The notes beneath the pieces are model-generated. The model was not told the DNA's origin. It worked only from the letters and a program-made list of their open reading frames with translations, and ran no database searches. This document shows, in pieces, positions 10,238 to 19,323 of a DNA stretch of 64,000 nucleotides (within the stretch, counting starts at the first letter, position 1; the number at the start of each line of letters is the position of its first letter). Made by a program: the position numbers and the translations under genes. The DNA lies in NCBI RefSeq assembly GCF_020521235.1, contig NZ_BLAY01000021.1:1-64000 (forward strand), written 5' to 3'. Origin of the DNA: Microseira wollei NIES-4236 (GTDB lineage Bacteria; Cyanobacteriota; Cyanobacteriia; Cyanobacteriales; Aerosakkonemataceae).

Positions 10238-10383
10238 GTTGATTTATGAAGTTAACTTAAAAATTATCTGCTTCTTGTAACGTCACCTTTGCAAAAGTAT
10301 AATCATTTTTCTGACAAGTCGAATGCTGGAAAAGTATATCCAGTTAGGTTTGTAGCAATTTTACGTTAACTTTATAAATCAAC
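10238..10383. repeat. Possible MITE-like element with 19-bp terminal inverted repeats
   Basis: GTTGATTTATGAAGTTAAC (10238-10256) and GTTAACTTTATAAATCAAC (10365-10383) pair over 19 bp with one mismatch and bound a 146-bp AT-rich segment without coding potential. It occupies most of the gap between the giant kinase and the first response regulator. It could instead be a long-range hairpin in the transcript. Confidence 0.45.
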
Positions 10384-10491
10384 TCTTTCTATTGGAAATT
10401 ACCCTTGAGTGATCGATATCACCGCTGGCCGTAGCATAATAGTGTTATAGGATTTTGTAGAGGAGTTATTTGTTGAGATTGTAAGTTTCTT

Positions 10492-12225
10492 ATGAAACCT
10501 GCTAAGATATTAGTTGTAGATGATGAAACAGATTTAGAGCGGCTGATTAAACAGCGGTTTAGAAAAAAAATTATAGCTAAACAATTGGATTTTATTTTTG
10601 TTAAGAATGGTGTAGAAGCAATAAAGAAACTAGAAACAAAAGATGCGGTCGATATGGTTTTGACCGATATCAATATGCCGGAAATGGATGGGTTAACCTT
10701 ACTGACCAGGCTGCCCGAAATTGACCAGACTATCAAAGCGGTGGTGCTGTCTGCTTATGGGGATATACCGACGATTAGGGTAGCGATGAACCGAGGCGCG
10801 TTTGACTTTATAACCAAACCGATAGATTTTCAAGATTTAGAAATTACTATCGACAAAACTATAAATTTTGTCAAACAAATTAGAGAACAGAAGGAAAAGC
10901 TGAAACAAGCACTTGAGCAACTACGATACGAAGCATTTTACGACCCACTGACGGGTTTACCCAACCAGAATTATATTCTCGGTCGGATTCGCCAGTGTAT
11001 CCAGTGCAGAGAGCAGAGAAATAGTTTATTCGCGGTTTTATGTTTGAGTCTAGATGGCTTTAAAGCGGTAAAATACGGGTTGGGTCATGCTTTAAGCGAT
11101 CGCCTGTTAGTAGAAGTAGCGCGTCGTCTAGAAACCTACACACATCCGACAGATATGGTGGCTCGTTGTGGCACAGACGAATTTGCTATCTTGCTCACGG
11201 ATTTGCCAAACTTCAAACAAGCTGAAAACAAGGCCGAGCAACTGCGTCAGGTGCTAAGAACTCAGTTTAAACTCAACGGGTCTGTGGTGTCCTCGAATAT
11301 ATATATTGGTATTGTTAACAGCACCATCGACTATAATCAACCCGAAGACTTTTTGCGGGCAGCCGACACGGCAATGAATTACGCCAAAATGCCTGGAAGA
11401 CCAAATATAGTTGTATTTGATACAGGGATGCAGGCAAGCATTCTGGAACGCCTCGAGTTGGAAGCTGACTTGCAAAGGGCAATTGAACAGCAACAGTTTC
11501 ACCTCAACTATCAGCCAATAGTCTCGCTGTCTACGGGTAAAATTGTCGGTTTTGAAGCGCTGGTGCGGTGGCAGCATCCTGGGAGGGGGTGGGTTTCCCC
11601 CGAGAAGTTTATTCCATTGGCAGAAGAAACCGGACTGATTATCCCCCTGGGTAAATGGGTTTTGTCGGAAGCTTGCCGACAGTTAAGCGTTTGGCAAGAG
11701 CAATTTTCTCAACGTTTGCCTCTCAGCATCAGCGTCAACCTGTCTGGGATTCAGTTATGGAATCCAGATGTGCTACAGTCAATTGACGAGATTCTAAACT
11801 CGCTGTCCTTGAGCGGGTCATACTTAAAGCTGGAGATTACGGAGAGCATTTTGATGGATAAGGAGTCAGAAGCTACAGCAGTGCTAGATCAGTTGAAACA
11901 ACGGCAGATCCAGTTGTCCATCGATGATTTTGGCACGGGTTATTCTTCTCTGGCGTACCTGCAATCTTTTCCCATCGATACTTTAAAGATCGATCGTTCT
12001 TTTATCAGCGGCATCGAACAGCAGGAGACAAACTTAGATATCACCCGCACTATTATCACCCTCGCTCACACCCTGGAGTTGGATGTGATTGCCGAAGGGG
12101 TGGAGACGCAAGAGCAACTCGAGATCTTGCGCGCCCTCGGCTGCGAATACGGACAAGGCTACCTGTTCTCTCCCCCCCTCGAAGGTGCAGCCGTTGTCAA
12201 TTTCATGGCAGAACTTGAGCTATAA
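10492..12225 (+). CDS. Response regulator with degenerate GGDEF and EAL domains
   Basis: This 577-residue protein has a receiver (about 4-125; phospho-acceptor Asp59 in LTDINMPEMDG, Lys109 in ITKPID), a GGDEF domain (about 145-310) and an EAL domain (about 330-570). The GGDEF signature reads GTDEF (227-231), so cyclase activity is doubtful. EAL (355-357), IDDFGTGYSSL and the KIDRSFI motif are intact, suggesting c-di-GMP phosphodiesterase activity controlled by phosphorylation. It follows the hybrid kinase by 265 bp and precedes another receiver protein by about 90 bp on the same strand, so the three probably form one phosphorelay. Confidence 0.93.
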   Translation: MKPAKILVVDDETDLERLIKQRFRKKIIAKQLDFIFVKNGVEAIKKLETKDAVDMVLTDINMPEMDGLTLLTRLPEIDQTIKAVVLSAYGDIPTIRVAMNRGAFDFITKPIDFQDLEITIDKTINFVKQIREQKEKLKQALEQLRYEAFYDPLTGLPNQNYILGRIRQCIQCREQRNSLFAVLCLSLDGFKAVKYGLGHALSDRLLVEVARRLETYTHPTDMVARCGTDEFAILLTDLPNFKQAENKAEQLRQVLRTQFKLNGSVVSSNIYIGIVNSTIDYNQPEDFLRAADTAMNYAKMPGRPNIVVFDTGMQASILERLELEADLQRAIEQQQFHLNYQPIVSLSTGKIVGFEALVRWQHPGRGWVSPEKFIPLAEETGLIIPLGKWVLSEACRQLSVWQEQFSQRLPLSISVNLSGIQLWNPDVLQSIDEILNSLSLSGSYLKLEITESILMDKESEATAVLDQLKQRQIQLSIDDFGTGYSSLAYLQSFPIDTLKIDRSFISGIEQQETNLDITRTIITLAHTLELDVIAEGVETQEQLEILRALGCEYGQGYLFSPPLEGAAVVNFMAELEL

Positions 12226-12318
12226 TACCCAGCATCGTTGCTTTTTTTGGCTAGCTGAAAAAATCTTGATACTATAACTGACATTAACAAATTGCTCTTT
12301 CTCTCACCCCCATCGCTT

Positions 12319-13578
12319 ATGAAAACAGCCAAAATTTTATTTGTTGATGATGAAATAGATTTAAAACGCCTGCTCAAACAGCGATTGAAAAAAACTATTC
12401 GGGAAAATGAATTTGAGTTGCTGTTTGCCTCGAATGGTAAGGAAGCGTTAGAGATACTGAAGAGCGATAGCTCTGTAGCAATGGTGGCGACAGATATCAA
12501 CATGCCCGAAATGGATGGCCTCACCTTACTAGCTAAAATAGCCGAAATCGACCCGACGATTAAAACCGTAGTCATGTCCGCTTATAGCGATTGGAAAAAT
12601 ATTAGAACGGCGATGCACTGCGGCGCTTTTGATTTTCTCACCAAACCAATAGACTTTGAAGATCTGGTAATTACTATTATCAGAACTCTTAACCAGGTGC
12701 AACAAGTTAGAGAAAACCTTAACAAGTTGCAACATGCCCAACTCTTACTGATCCAGAGTGAAAAAATGTCTACACTGGGCCAGTTGGTGGCGGGTGTAGC
12801 CCACGAAATTAATAACCCAATTGGTTTTCTTTCAGGTAATATCGAACAAACGACTGAAGCAATAAATGATTTAATTAATCACTTACGACTGTATCAAGAA
12901 GAATTTCCCAATCCGGGGTCAGAGATTGAGGAAAATGCTGAAGAGATAGATTTAGAATATCTATTAAAAGATTTACCAGAAATGCTTTCATCGATGAAAG
13001 TTGGCGCAGAACGAATCCGTAATATTAGCAATTCTCTGCGAACTTTCTACCGAGGCGATACTGGGGATAAAGTATTAGCTAATATCCATGAAGGCATGGA
13101 TAGTACCTTAACGATATTACAACATCGACTCAAAGCTAATAACGAACGTCCGGCAATTCAAACAATCAAAGAATATGGAGATATTCCCCCCGTAAAATGC
13201 TATCTGGGAAAACTGAATCAAGTGTTTATGAATATTTTAGTTAATGCCATCGATGCGATAGAAGAATCAAATCAAGGTAAATCGTTTACCGAAATTGAAG
13301 CCGCGCCTAACACGATCGCTATCAAAACTGAATTATCCGAATCCGATCCTAGTGTGGTAATTAAGATAAAAGATAACGGCAAAGGGATATCAGATGAAAT
13401 AAAATCCAAAATATTTGACCAGTTCTTCACAACTAAATCTATCGGGAAAGGGACGGGGTTAGGTTTATCAATCAGTCGTCAGATAGTGGAAGAAGCACAT
13501 GGGGGAAGTTTAACTTGCTCCTCAGTGGAAGGAGAGGGATCGGAGTTTACGATAATGATACCAATCGATCCGAGTTAA
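12319..13578 (+). CDS. Response regulator - histidine kinase (receiver-first hybrid)
   Basis: This 419-residue protein has a receiver at about 4-125 (Asp59 in ATDINMPEMDG) whose first 120 residues closely resemble the preceding regulator, a short coiled coil, an H-box VAHEINNPIGF (His162), and an ATPase with NAIDAIEES, DNGKGISDE and GTGLGLS. Such receiver-first kinases usually relay a signal from an upstream kinase, here plausibly the 1785-residue hybrid. The ATG at 12319 begins exactly at the conserved MKTAKILFVDDE; an in-frame extension to 12292 exists but has no conserved residues. No membrane segment. Confidence 0.93.
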   Translation: MKTAKILFVDDEIDLKRLLKQRLKKTIRENEFELLFASNGKEALEILKSDSSVAMVATDINMPEMDGLTLLAKIAEIDPTIKTVVMSAYSDWKNIRTAMHCGAFDFLTKPIDFEDLVITIIRTLNQVQQVRENLNKLQHAQLLLIQSEKMSTLGQLVAGVAHEINNPIGFLSGNIEQTTEAINDLINHLRLYQEEFPNPGSEIEENAEEIDLEYLLKDLPEMLSSMKVGAERIRNISNSLRTFYRGDTGDKVLANIHEGMDSTLTILQHRLKANNERPAIQTIKEYGDIPPVKCYLGKLNQVFMNILVNAIDAIEESNQGKSFTEIEAAPNTIAIKTELSESDPSVVIKIKDNGKGISDEIKSKIFDQFFTTKSIGKGTGLGLSISRQIVEEAHGGSLTCSSVEGEGSEFTIMIPIDPS

Positions 13579-13956
13579 CATATACTTGCTGCGGTCATAG
13601 ATAGTGCTAATTGCTAATTGCTAATTGCTAATTGCTAGTCTTTTCCTGAGTAACCTTTTCTGTCAGGTTATGACCGTCTGAAGTATAACAGCTTTGGTAA
13701 TTGAGTCAATAGCTTTCACTTTGGCTTGGTCGTCAACACGCGCCACGCGATAAAAACAGTCACGGCTATATAGCCGAACACAGTTAGCCAATCTAGCCAG
13801 TTAGCGGGAATCATCAAAAATTGGTCGTTCATCAACAGATATCACCAAATTGGGTTTTTTTTGTAGGGGCACGGCATGAATAGGTTTTGCCTTAAATCGA
13901 AGGTTGTAGGGCGCCGTGCCCCTACAACCGACAATCTAAGAAACCGGGTTTCTAGC
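13579..13956. other. Intergenic region with STRR tract and a GGGGCACGGC inverted-repeat element
   Basis: GCTAATT heptamers run at 13605-13637. TTGTAGGGGCACGGC (13861-13875) and its exact reverse complement (13913-13927) bound a 67-bp element. An AGAAACCGGGTTTCT copy lies at about 13940-13954, close to the 3' end of the minus-strand LCP gene. A possible 38-aa gene on the minus strand is listed separately. Confidence 0.7.
13716..13832 (-). CDS. Possible 38-aa single-span membrane peptide
   Basis: A short minus-strand reading frame starts MNDQFLMIPANWLDWL, continues with a hydrophobic stretch (FGYIAVTVFIAW, about residues 19-30) and ends TTKPK. It has one predicted membrane span with a charged C-terminus, as in many small cyanobacterial membrane proteins, but I do not recognise the family. 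The upstream sequence GGTGAT is only a weak ribosome-binding site. It could be a chance frame. Confidence 0.35.
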   Translation of the reverse strand: MNDQFLMIPANWLDWLTVFGYIAVTVFIAWRVLTTKPK

Positions 13957-15369
13957 TTAATCAGATGTATCTTTTGGTTGCAACCAATCCCGACCCAACT
14001 GAATTGTAATTTCCGAGTTTAAATGTCCGGTGCTTTCCACCCGCACTTCTCCCAAATCGAGTGTCTCGCGAATCGTTTGGGCTGCCTTATCGTCTCCAGT
14101 CTGCGCCACAATGCGAGTTTGGCTCAACGGTTCAGTCCAAGGTTCAGCCACATAGACGTTTCGATAGCCAGCTTTTTTGAGTTTTTTCACCAACCTTTCT
14201 ACTGCTTTGCGATCGCGAGTGCTATCTTGAATCGCTATACTCAACTCTCTAGGAACAGATGAACGCCTCCTGGAGTTAGTTTGAGCCAAGTCAAAGTGCT
14301 GGGTCATCAGCGGGGCAATGCTACGGCGGTGAGGCAACCAATAGCTAGCATCGTACTGCCCGACTTCGCTATACTCACCCGGAACCAGCAACATCTGCGC
14401 GTCATCGCGATTCGTTTGGACGCCAAAACCGACTAAAGCCACCAACTCCTCGACGGTTAAATTCGTATCGATATGGGACCCAATCACCGACAGAATTTGC
14501 GGCACTCTAGCTAAAGTGACTGGATTGAGCGCTTGTTCCATCAAAGCGCGCATCACCATTTGCTGACGCTGCACCCGCCCCACATCCCCAAGCTTGTCGT
14601 AGCGAAAGCGCAACAATTGCAACGCCTTATTGCCGTTGAGGTGTTGCTTACCAGCCTTCAAATCGATGTATAGGTGCTGACTGTTGTCGGTATATTTCAT
14701 GTCTTGAGGGACGTAAACCGTCACCCCACCCAAGGCATCGATCAGTTTTTCCACACCCTGAACGTTGATGCGGACATAGCGGTCAATTCTCACACCGCCG
14801 AGCAAGTCGCTCACCGCTTGGGCGCTGAGGGCTGGGCCTCCATAAGCATTCGCTGCATTAATTTTAGTCATCCCGTGTCCTTCCACCAAGGTGCGGGTGT
14901 CCCGGGGAATCGAAAGCACGGTTAACTTTTTAGTTTGCGGGTTAAACCGCAGCAGCAGCATTGTATCCGAAAGACCATCAAAGGAATTGACTACCGGGTC
15001 ATATCCCCCCAATTTTGGATCGGGTTCCTCCCCCAAGTCTGAAGCTAGAACCTTGACCCCCAACACCAAGATATTCACAGGTCGGGTTAGTTCTGGCAAT
15101 CGCAGATTCGTCTTCGAGATGCCACCAGAATTAAACACTGCGGCTTCTTCAGCCGTCAGCTGGCTTTGCATCAACGGAGTAGTGGAAAGCGACACCGCCA
15201 GCAAAGCGCCTGCTGTTGCGGACAACATCGCCACCCCAGTCAAGCCAAATCCCAGCCAGAGCCAACGTAACTGGTTTGCTTTGCAAGACTGGCTCATAAA
15301 AGGCGGGGCTAGGAACTGTCCCAGAGACGACATATCAAAAAAGTTTCGCGTTGGCACTGACTTCCTCAC
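13957..15369 (-). CDS. LytR-CpsA-Psr (LCP) family protein
   Basis: This 470-residue membrane-anchored protein has one N-terminal transmembrane segment (about 37-60) and an extracytoplasmic LCP domain (about 125-270) with the motifs MLLLRFNP, LSIPRDTR, KINAANAYGG and RFRYDKLGDVGRVQRQQ. These residues bind polyprenyl-pyrophosphate in family members. A LytR_C domain follows (about 365-460). LCP proteins transfer glycopolymers to the cell wall. The start is uncertain: GTG at 15369 gives the full frame, and ATG at 15333 (Met13) would also keep the membrane anchor. Neither has a strong ribosome-binding site. Confidence 0.93.
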   Translation of the reverse strand: MRKSVPTRNFFDMSSLGQFLAPPFMSQSCKANQLRWLWLGFGLTGVAMLSATAGALLAVSLSTTPLMQSQLTAEEAAVFNSGGISKTNLRLPELTRPVNILVLGVKVLASDLGEEPDPKLGGYDPVVNSFDGLSDTMLLLRFNPQTKKLTVLSIPRDTRTLVEGHGMTKINAANAYGGPALSAQAVSDLLGGVRIDRYVRINVQGVEKLIDALGGVTVYVPQDMKYTDNSQHLYIDLKAGKQHLNGNKALQLLRFRYDKLGDVGRVQRQQMVMRALMEQALNPVTLARVPQILSVIGSHIDTNLTVEELVALVGFGVQTNRDDAQMLLVPGEYSEVGQYDASYWLPHRRSIAPLMTQHFDLAQTNSRRRSSVPRELSIAIQDSTRDRKAVERLVKKLKKAGYRNVYVAEPWTEPLSQTRIVAQTGDDKAAQTIRETLDLGEVRVESTGHLNSEITIQLGRDWLQPKDTSD

Positions 15370-15559
15370 ACACTAAAAACTAGGAGTGTCTGAAATACTG
15401 AGAGTTTTCCACCAGAATACTCATACCAGTATTTCCTTCTTTTTGGTACACTCATCCGGCTAATTAGCTTGGGAACTGGGCATCGAGCATGAAGCAAGTG
15501 TAATTCTCAACAGTCCACCTGCACACCTGCTCCCTTGCCCACCTGCACCCTACTTCGTA

Positions 15560-15904
15560 CTACAAATGGCGTTTTTTCCACAAGGTCAGGGGTTGGCGCT
15601 GGGATAGACGAATCATCAACCAAACGCTGACGATAAAGTAACCGGAGGTGAGCAAACTATTCATTACCAATAAGGGTAATTTTAGAGATTCTGAAGCATC
15701 GGCAGAAGCTCCTAACAAAATGTAGCCCAATAGCCAGCAAAACGCCAGACTTACCGCCAATCGACTGACTGCTTTTTGTCGGCGGCTGCCATTGCGCCGG
15801 TAGAGCGTCCAAAGCGCAGGGAAAAAACCGATCCCAGGGGTTAAATACACATACAGCTGTAAGCGGTTGATGTCTGGATTCTCAAACGGGTCGATGTCAT
15901 GCAT
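15560..15904 (-). CDS. Conserved small membrane protein, function unknown
   Basis: This 114-residue protein begins MHDIDPFENPDINRLQLY and has about three hydrophobic segments (around residues 17-35, 50-66 and 76-98) with a basic cytosolic loop (YRRNGSRRQKAVSR) and a basic C-terminus. I do not recognise a named family. It lies between the LCP gene (same strand, about 190 bp away) and a divergently transcribed c-di-GMP gene. Confidence 0.75.
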   Translation of the reverse strand: MHDIDPFENPDINRLQLYVYLTPGIGFFPALWTLYRRNGSRRQKAVSRLAVSLAFCWLLGYILLGASADASESLKLPLLVMNSLLTSGYFIVSVWLMIRLSQRQPLTLWKKRHL

Positions 15905-16167
15905 AGCGATCGCTTTTTCTCGATCCTAGCCCAGTTACGCACCCAGGGGGAGATCGGGCTACTTGGGAGGTGGGGTAGAAAAAACCGCTTGATTGCTGGT
16001 TAAAACTGAATTTTTATGGTTCTCTAAAAATTTTTCCTTAGTTTTACCGATGTTGCCCGCCAAAACCCAAAGCTAGGCTTGATTAGAACTGAACTTAATT
16101 CTGACTTTCCATATTCAAGTAGTAAAAGTATACTGTGTAAATTGATTAAATAGTTTCAAATTATAAG

Positions 16168-18912
16168 GTGCTGCAACAAAAAAGTAAATCAAATTTAACC
16201 GTGATGGTTTTACTGGGAAAAGTTCACGCTTTTTGGAAAAACATCAAACCCGGCTTTATGGGGTTTGATTGCCGAAATATACCGGAAAAGAGCCAAACGT
16301 CAACCTTGCGTCAAACAACAGCGCTCGCTATTGGCGCGGCGCTAACCAGTCTCATCGGTATTGTGTACGTTGCCACATCAACCATTTTACTCGAAGGCTA
16401 CGCCAAGCTAGAAGAGCAAAACACGCACCAAAACGTTGAACGAGTACTCGAAGCCTATACCAACAGCTTAAATGAACTGAACCTGACTAACTACTATTGG
16501 GCAGCTTGGGACGATACCTACAACTTCGTTCAGCGTCCCAGCCAAGACTATATCAAGAGAAATTTTTACGAAGGTTTTTTCTCCGAAGCTGGAATCAACG
16601 CGATTTTATTTATTAATGCCACTGGGCAAATTGTCCACAGTCAAGGTTACGACTTGCAACAGCAACGCCAAGGTCCGCTCTCAAAGGGGTTAACAAAATA
16701 CATCCGGGAAAATTCATGGGTTTTGCGGCACAAGGCTCCAAATGTCAGCCATGGGGGAGTTATTTTATTACCTGAAGGGGCAATGATGTTTACCGCCCGC
16801 CCCGTCGTCACCAGCCAAGTAAAAGCACCTATTCGCGGTACTTTGATTCTAGGGCGCTACTTAAACGCAAATACCATCCAGAAATTAGCTAAAACTACTC
16901 GACTGGCTATCCGCTTGCATCGACTTGATGGTAGGGTTAAACTGCCTCCCAGACTGCGTGTTATCAGCGATTCGCTCTCGCCAGCAACACCGATTTTTAT
17001 CCAGCCCCAAAGCGAAGATTTAATTTCGGGTTATACCTTGCTCAAGGATCTCTCTGGAAAGCCTGCAATGCTTGTGCAGGTGGATATGCCGAGAGAAATT
17101 CATCGCCAAGGTCAGACTAACTTGAAGTATCTGATTATTGCTTTGGTAATGGTAGGCTTAGTTTTGGGCGTGACGACTCAGTTACTTGCAGAAAAATTAA
17201 TTCAGATTTGGCAAGAACAGGAAGAAAGTAAAGCCAGATACAAAGCCGTCGTTGTCCAAGCGAGGGAAGGGATTTTCTTGCTCGATGCAGATACTAAAAA
17301 GTTTCTGGAAATTAACGCGGCGTTTGAAAATTTGCTCGGTTATTCGGTGGCAGAAATTCTGCAACTTACTTTGTACGATGTAGTTTCAGAAGAGAGCGAG
17401 ACGATTGACCGGGATATTGAGGATATTTTAACAGGCGATCGCTACTTGACCAGCGAGCGCCGCTATCGCCGTCACAATGGGGAAATCGTCGATGTTGAGG
17501 TGAGTGCTAACTTAATTCGCTATGCTGGCAGAAATGCTTTTTGCATCGTTGTCCGCGATATTACGGATCGCAAGCGGGCTGAAGCAGCACTGCGGGAGAG
17601 CGAGAAACGCTTAGCTTGGCAAGCAAGTCACGACGATTTGACGGGATTGGTTAATCGACGAGAGTTTGAGCGCCGTTTGGAGTTGGCTTTGAGCGATGCG
17701 AAAAGCGACAGCACAGAGCATTCCCTGTGTTATTTAGATCTAGACCAATTCAAGGTGATAAATGATACTTGCGGTCATGGGGCGGGAGATGAACTGCTGC
17801 GTCAGGTGAGTGCTTTGTTGCGGATGCATATTCGTTCCACGGATGTCCTCGCTCGTCTCGGCGGCGATGAATTTGGCCTTTTGCTCAATCATTGTCCCTT
17901 AGAAAATGCATCGGGAGTTGCCAATGCGCTGCGCCAAAGTTTGTCGGATTTCCGCTTTGTTTGGCAGGACAAATCTTTTACCGTCGGTGTCAGTATCGGT
18001 TTGGTGGCAATAGACATTGATAGTAAAGATTTAGCCAGTACTTTAAGTGCTGCGGATGCGGCTTGTTTCGCTGCTAAAAATAAAGGTAGAAATCGCGTCC
18101 ACATCTATCAAACCGACGATTCGGAATTGGCGCAACAACGCGGCGAAATGCAGTTGGCATCGCAGATTACTAAAGCTTTAGAAGAAAATCGTTTTTGTCT
18201 TTATTATCAACCGATTGTTCCCGTTGCTAACACCGATTCCCACGGGGAGCATTACGAAGTTCTCCTGCGCCTTTACGATGAATCAGGCAAGCTAGTACCG
18301 CCCAATCTTTTTATTCCAGCGGCAGAACGATACAATCTCATGCACCTTGTCGATCGCTGGGTCATCACCACCCTGTTTTCCAGTCAGAAAGAGCATTATC
18401 GCCAAGCTTGGGAGCGTTGTCAAAAGCAAGGCGATCGCTGTCTCTATGCGATTAATCTTTCTGGTTCAAGTATTAACGACGACCAATTTATTGAGTTTGT
18501 CCGCGAGCAGTTTTCTTTGTACCAAATCCCACCCCAAGTGATTTGTTTTGAAATCACCGAAACCGTGGCGATTACCAATTTAAGCAAAGCGGTTCAATTT
18601 ATTCAGGAACTAAAGCAATTGGGTTGTTATTTTTCTTTGGATGATTTTGGCAGCGGCATGTCTTCGTTTACCTATCTGAAAAATCTGCCTGTGGATTATC
18701 TCAAAATTGATGGGCAATTCGTTAAAGATATTGTTGACGATCCGACTGATTTGGCAATGACTGAAGCGATTAATCGCGTCGGACAAGTGATGGGTATTCA
18801 AACGATTGCCGAGTTTGTAGAAAATGACGCAATTCTGGATAAACTGAGAATGCTTGGGGTGAATTATGCCCAAGGTTATGGTATTGCTAAACCGCGTCCT
18901 TTTAGTTGTTAG
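16168..18912 (+). CDS. CHASE4-PAS-GGDEF-EAL membrane c-di-GMP protein
   Basis: This 914-residue protein has two membrane helices (about 49-75 and 318-340) bracketing an extracytoplasmic CHASE4-like sensor, then PAS (about 355-470), GGDEF (about 490-650) and EAL (about 670-905). The GGDEF motif (565-569) with DQFKVINDTCGH is intact, consistent with diguanylate cyclase activity. The EAL signature reads EVL (697-699), a variant often still active, and the metal/catalytic motif DDFGSG and KIDGQF are present. The start is GTG at 16168 with AAGG directly upstream; ATG at 16204 (Met13) is an alternative. It stands alone on its strand. Confidence 0.93.
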   Translation: MLQQKSKSNLTVMVLLGKVHAFWKNIKPGFMGFDCRNIPEKSQTSTLRQTTALAIGAALTSLIGIVYVATSTILLEGYAKLEEQNTHQNVERVLEAYTNSLNELNLTNYYWAAWDDTYNFVQRPSQDYIKRNFYEGFFSEAGINAILFINATGQIVHSQGYDLQQQRQGPLSKGLTKYIRENSWVLRHKAPNVSHGGVILLPEGAMMFTARPVVTSQVKAPIRGTLILGRYLNANTIQKLAKTTRLAIRLHRLDGRVKLPPRLRVISDSLSPATPIFIQPQSEDLISGYTLLKDLSGKPAMLVQVDMPREIHRQGQTNLKYLIIALVMVGLVLGVTTQLLAEKLIQIWQEQEESKARYKAVVVQAREGIFLLDADTKKFLEINAAFENLLGYSVAEILQLTLYDVVSEESETIDRDIEDILTGDRYLTSERRYRRHNGEIVDVEVSANLIRYAGRNAFCIVVRDITDRKRAEAALRESEKRLAWQASHDDLTGLVNRREFERRLELALSDAKSDSTEHSLCYLDLDQFKVINDTCGHGAGDELLRQVSALLRMHIRSTDVLARLGGDEFGLLLNHCPLENASGVANALRQSLSDFRFVWQDKSFTVGVSIGLVAIDIDSKDLASTLSAADAACFAAKNKGRNRVHIYQTDDSELAQQRGEMQLASQITKALEENRFCLYYQPIVPVANTDSHGEHYEVLLRLYDESGKLVPPNLFIPAAERYNLMHLVDRWVITTLFSSQKEHYRQAWERCQKQGDRCLYAINLSGSSINDDQFIEFVREQFSLYQIPPQVICFEITETVAITNLSKAVQFIQELKQLGCYFSLDDFGSGMSSFTYLKNLPVDYLKIDGQFVKDIVDDPTDLAMTEAINRVGQVMGIQTIAEFVENDAILDKLRMLGVNYAQGYGIAKPRPFSC

Positions 18913-18963
18913 TTATTAGGTTTTGGGATACGCATTGAAATCAGCATTGAAATAAATTTCAAG

Positions 18964-19312
18964 GGTTTTTGGGGCACGGCGTCGATAACTTTTGATTTGT
19001 ACCCACAGATTGTAGAATGCCGTGCCCCGAAATCTGAAAATTTATCGACGAGGGACAAGGCGTAGATAACTTTTGATTTCTCCCCACAGATTAAAGTCGT
19101 TTTTGGGGCACGGCGTCGATAACTTTTGATTTGTACCCAAAAAAAATTGTAGAATGCCGTGCCCCTACAGATCGACATTTATCGCCCTCGCTTCGTTTCC
19201 ATAAACCCGGTTTCTCAGAGAAACCGGGTTTCTTAGGCAAAATGTGGGTTTTTGGGGCACGGCGTCGATAACTTTTGATTTCTCCCCACAGATTGTATAA
19301 TGCCGTGCCTCG
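18964..19312. repeat. Cluster of 3-4 GGGGCACGGC inverted-repeat elements
   Basis: Three near-identical units of about 60 bp start with GGGGCACGGCGTCGATAACT and end with AATGCCGTGCCCC or a one-base variant (about 18971-19028, 19106-19164, 19255-19311). A fourth partial unit (about 19058-19100) lacks the left arm. Between units 3 and 4 lies a 33-bp AAACCCGG/CCGGGTTT hairpin (about 19201-19234). There is no coding potential. The tract fills the 411-bp gap between converging genes and may act as a terminator for both. Confidence 0.85.
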
Positions 19313-19323
19313 AAATCTGGAAA

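Noticed and set aside
14891-15376. 161-aa plus-strand frame opposite the LCP gene
   Set aside because: Shadow frame of the conserved minus-strand LCP protein; composition is unnatural and no ribosome-binding site was seen.
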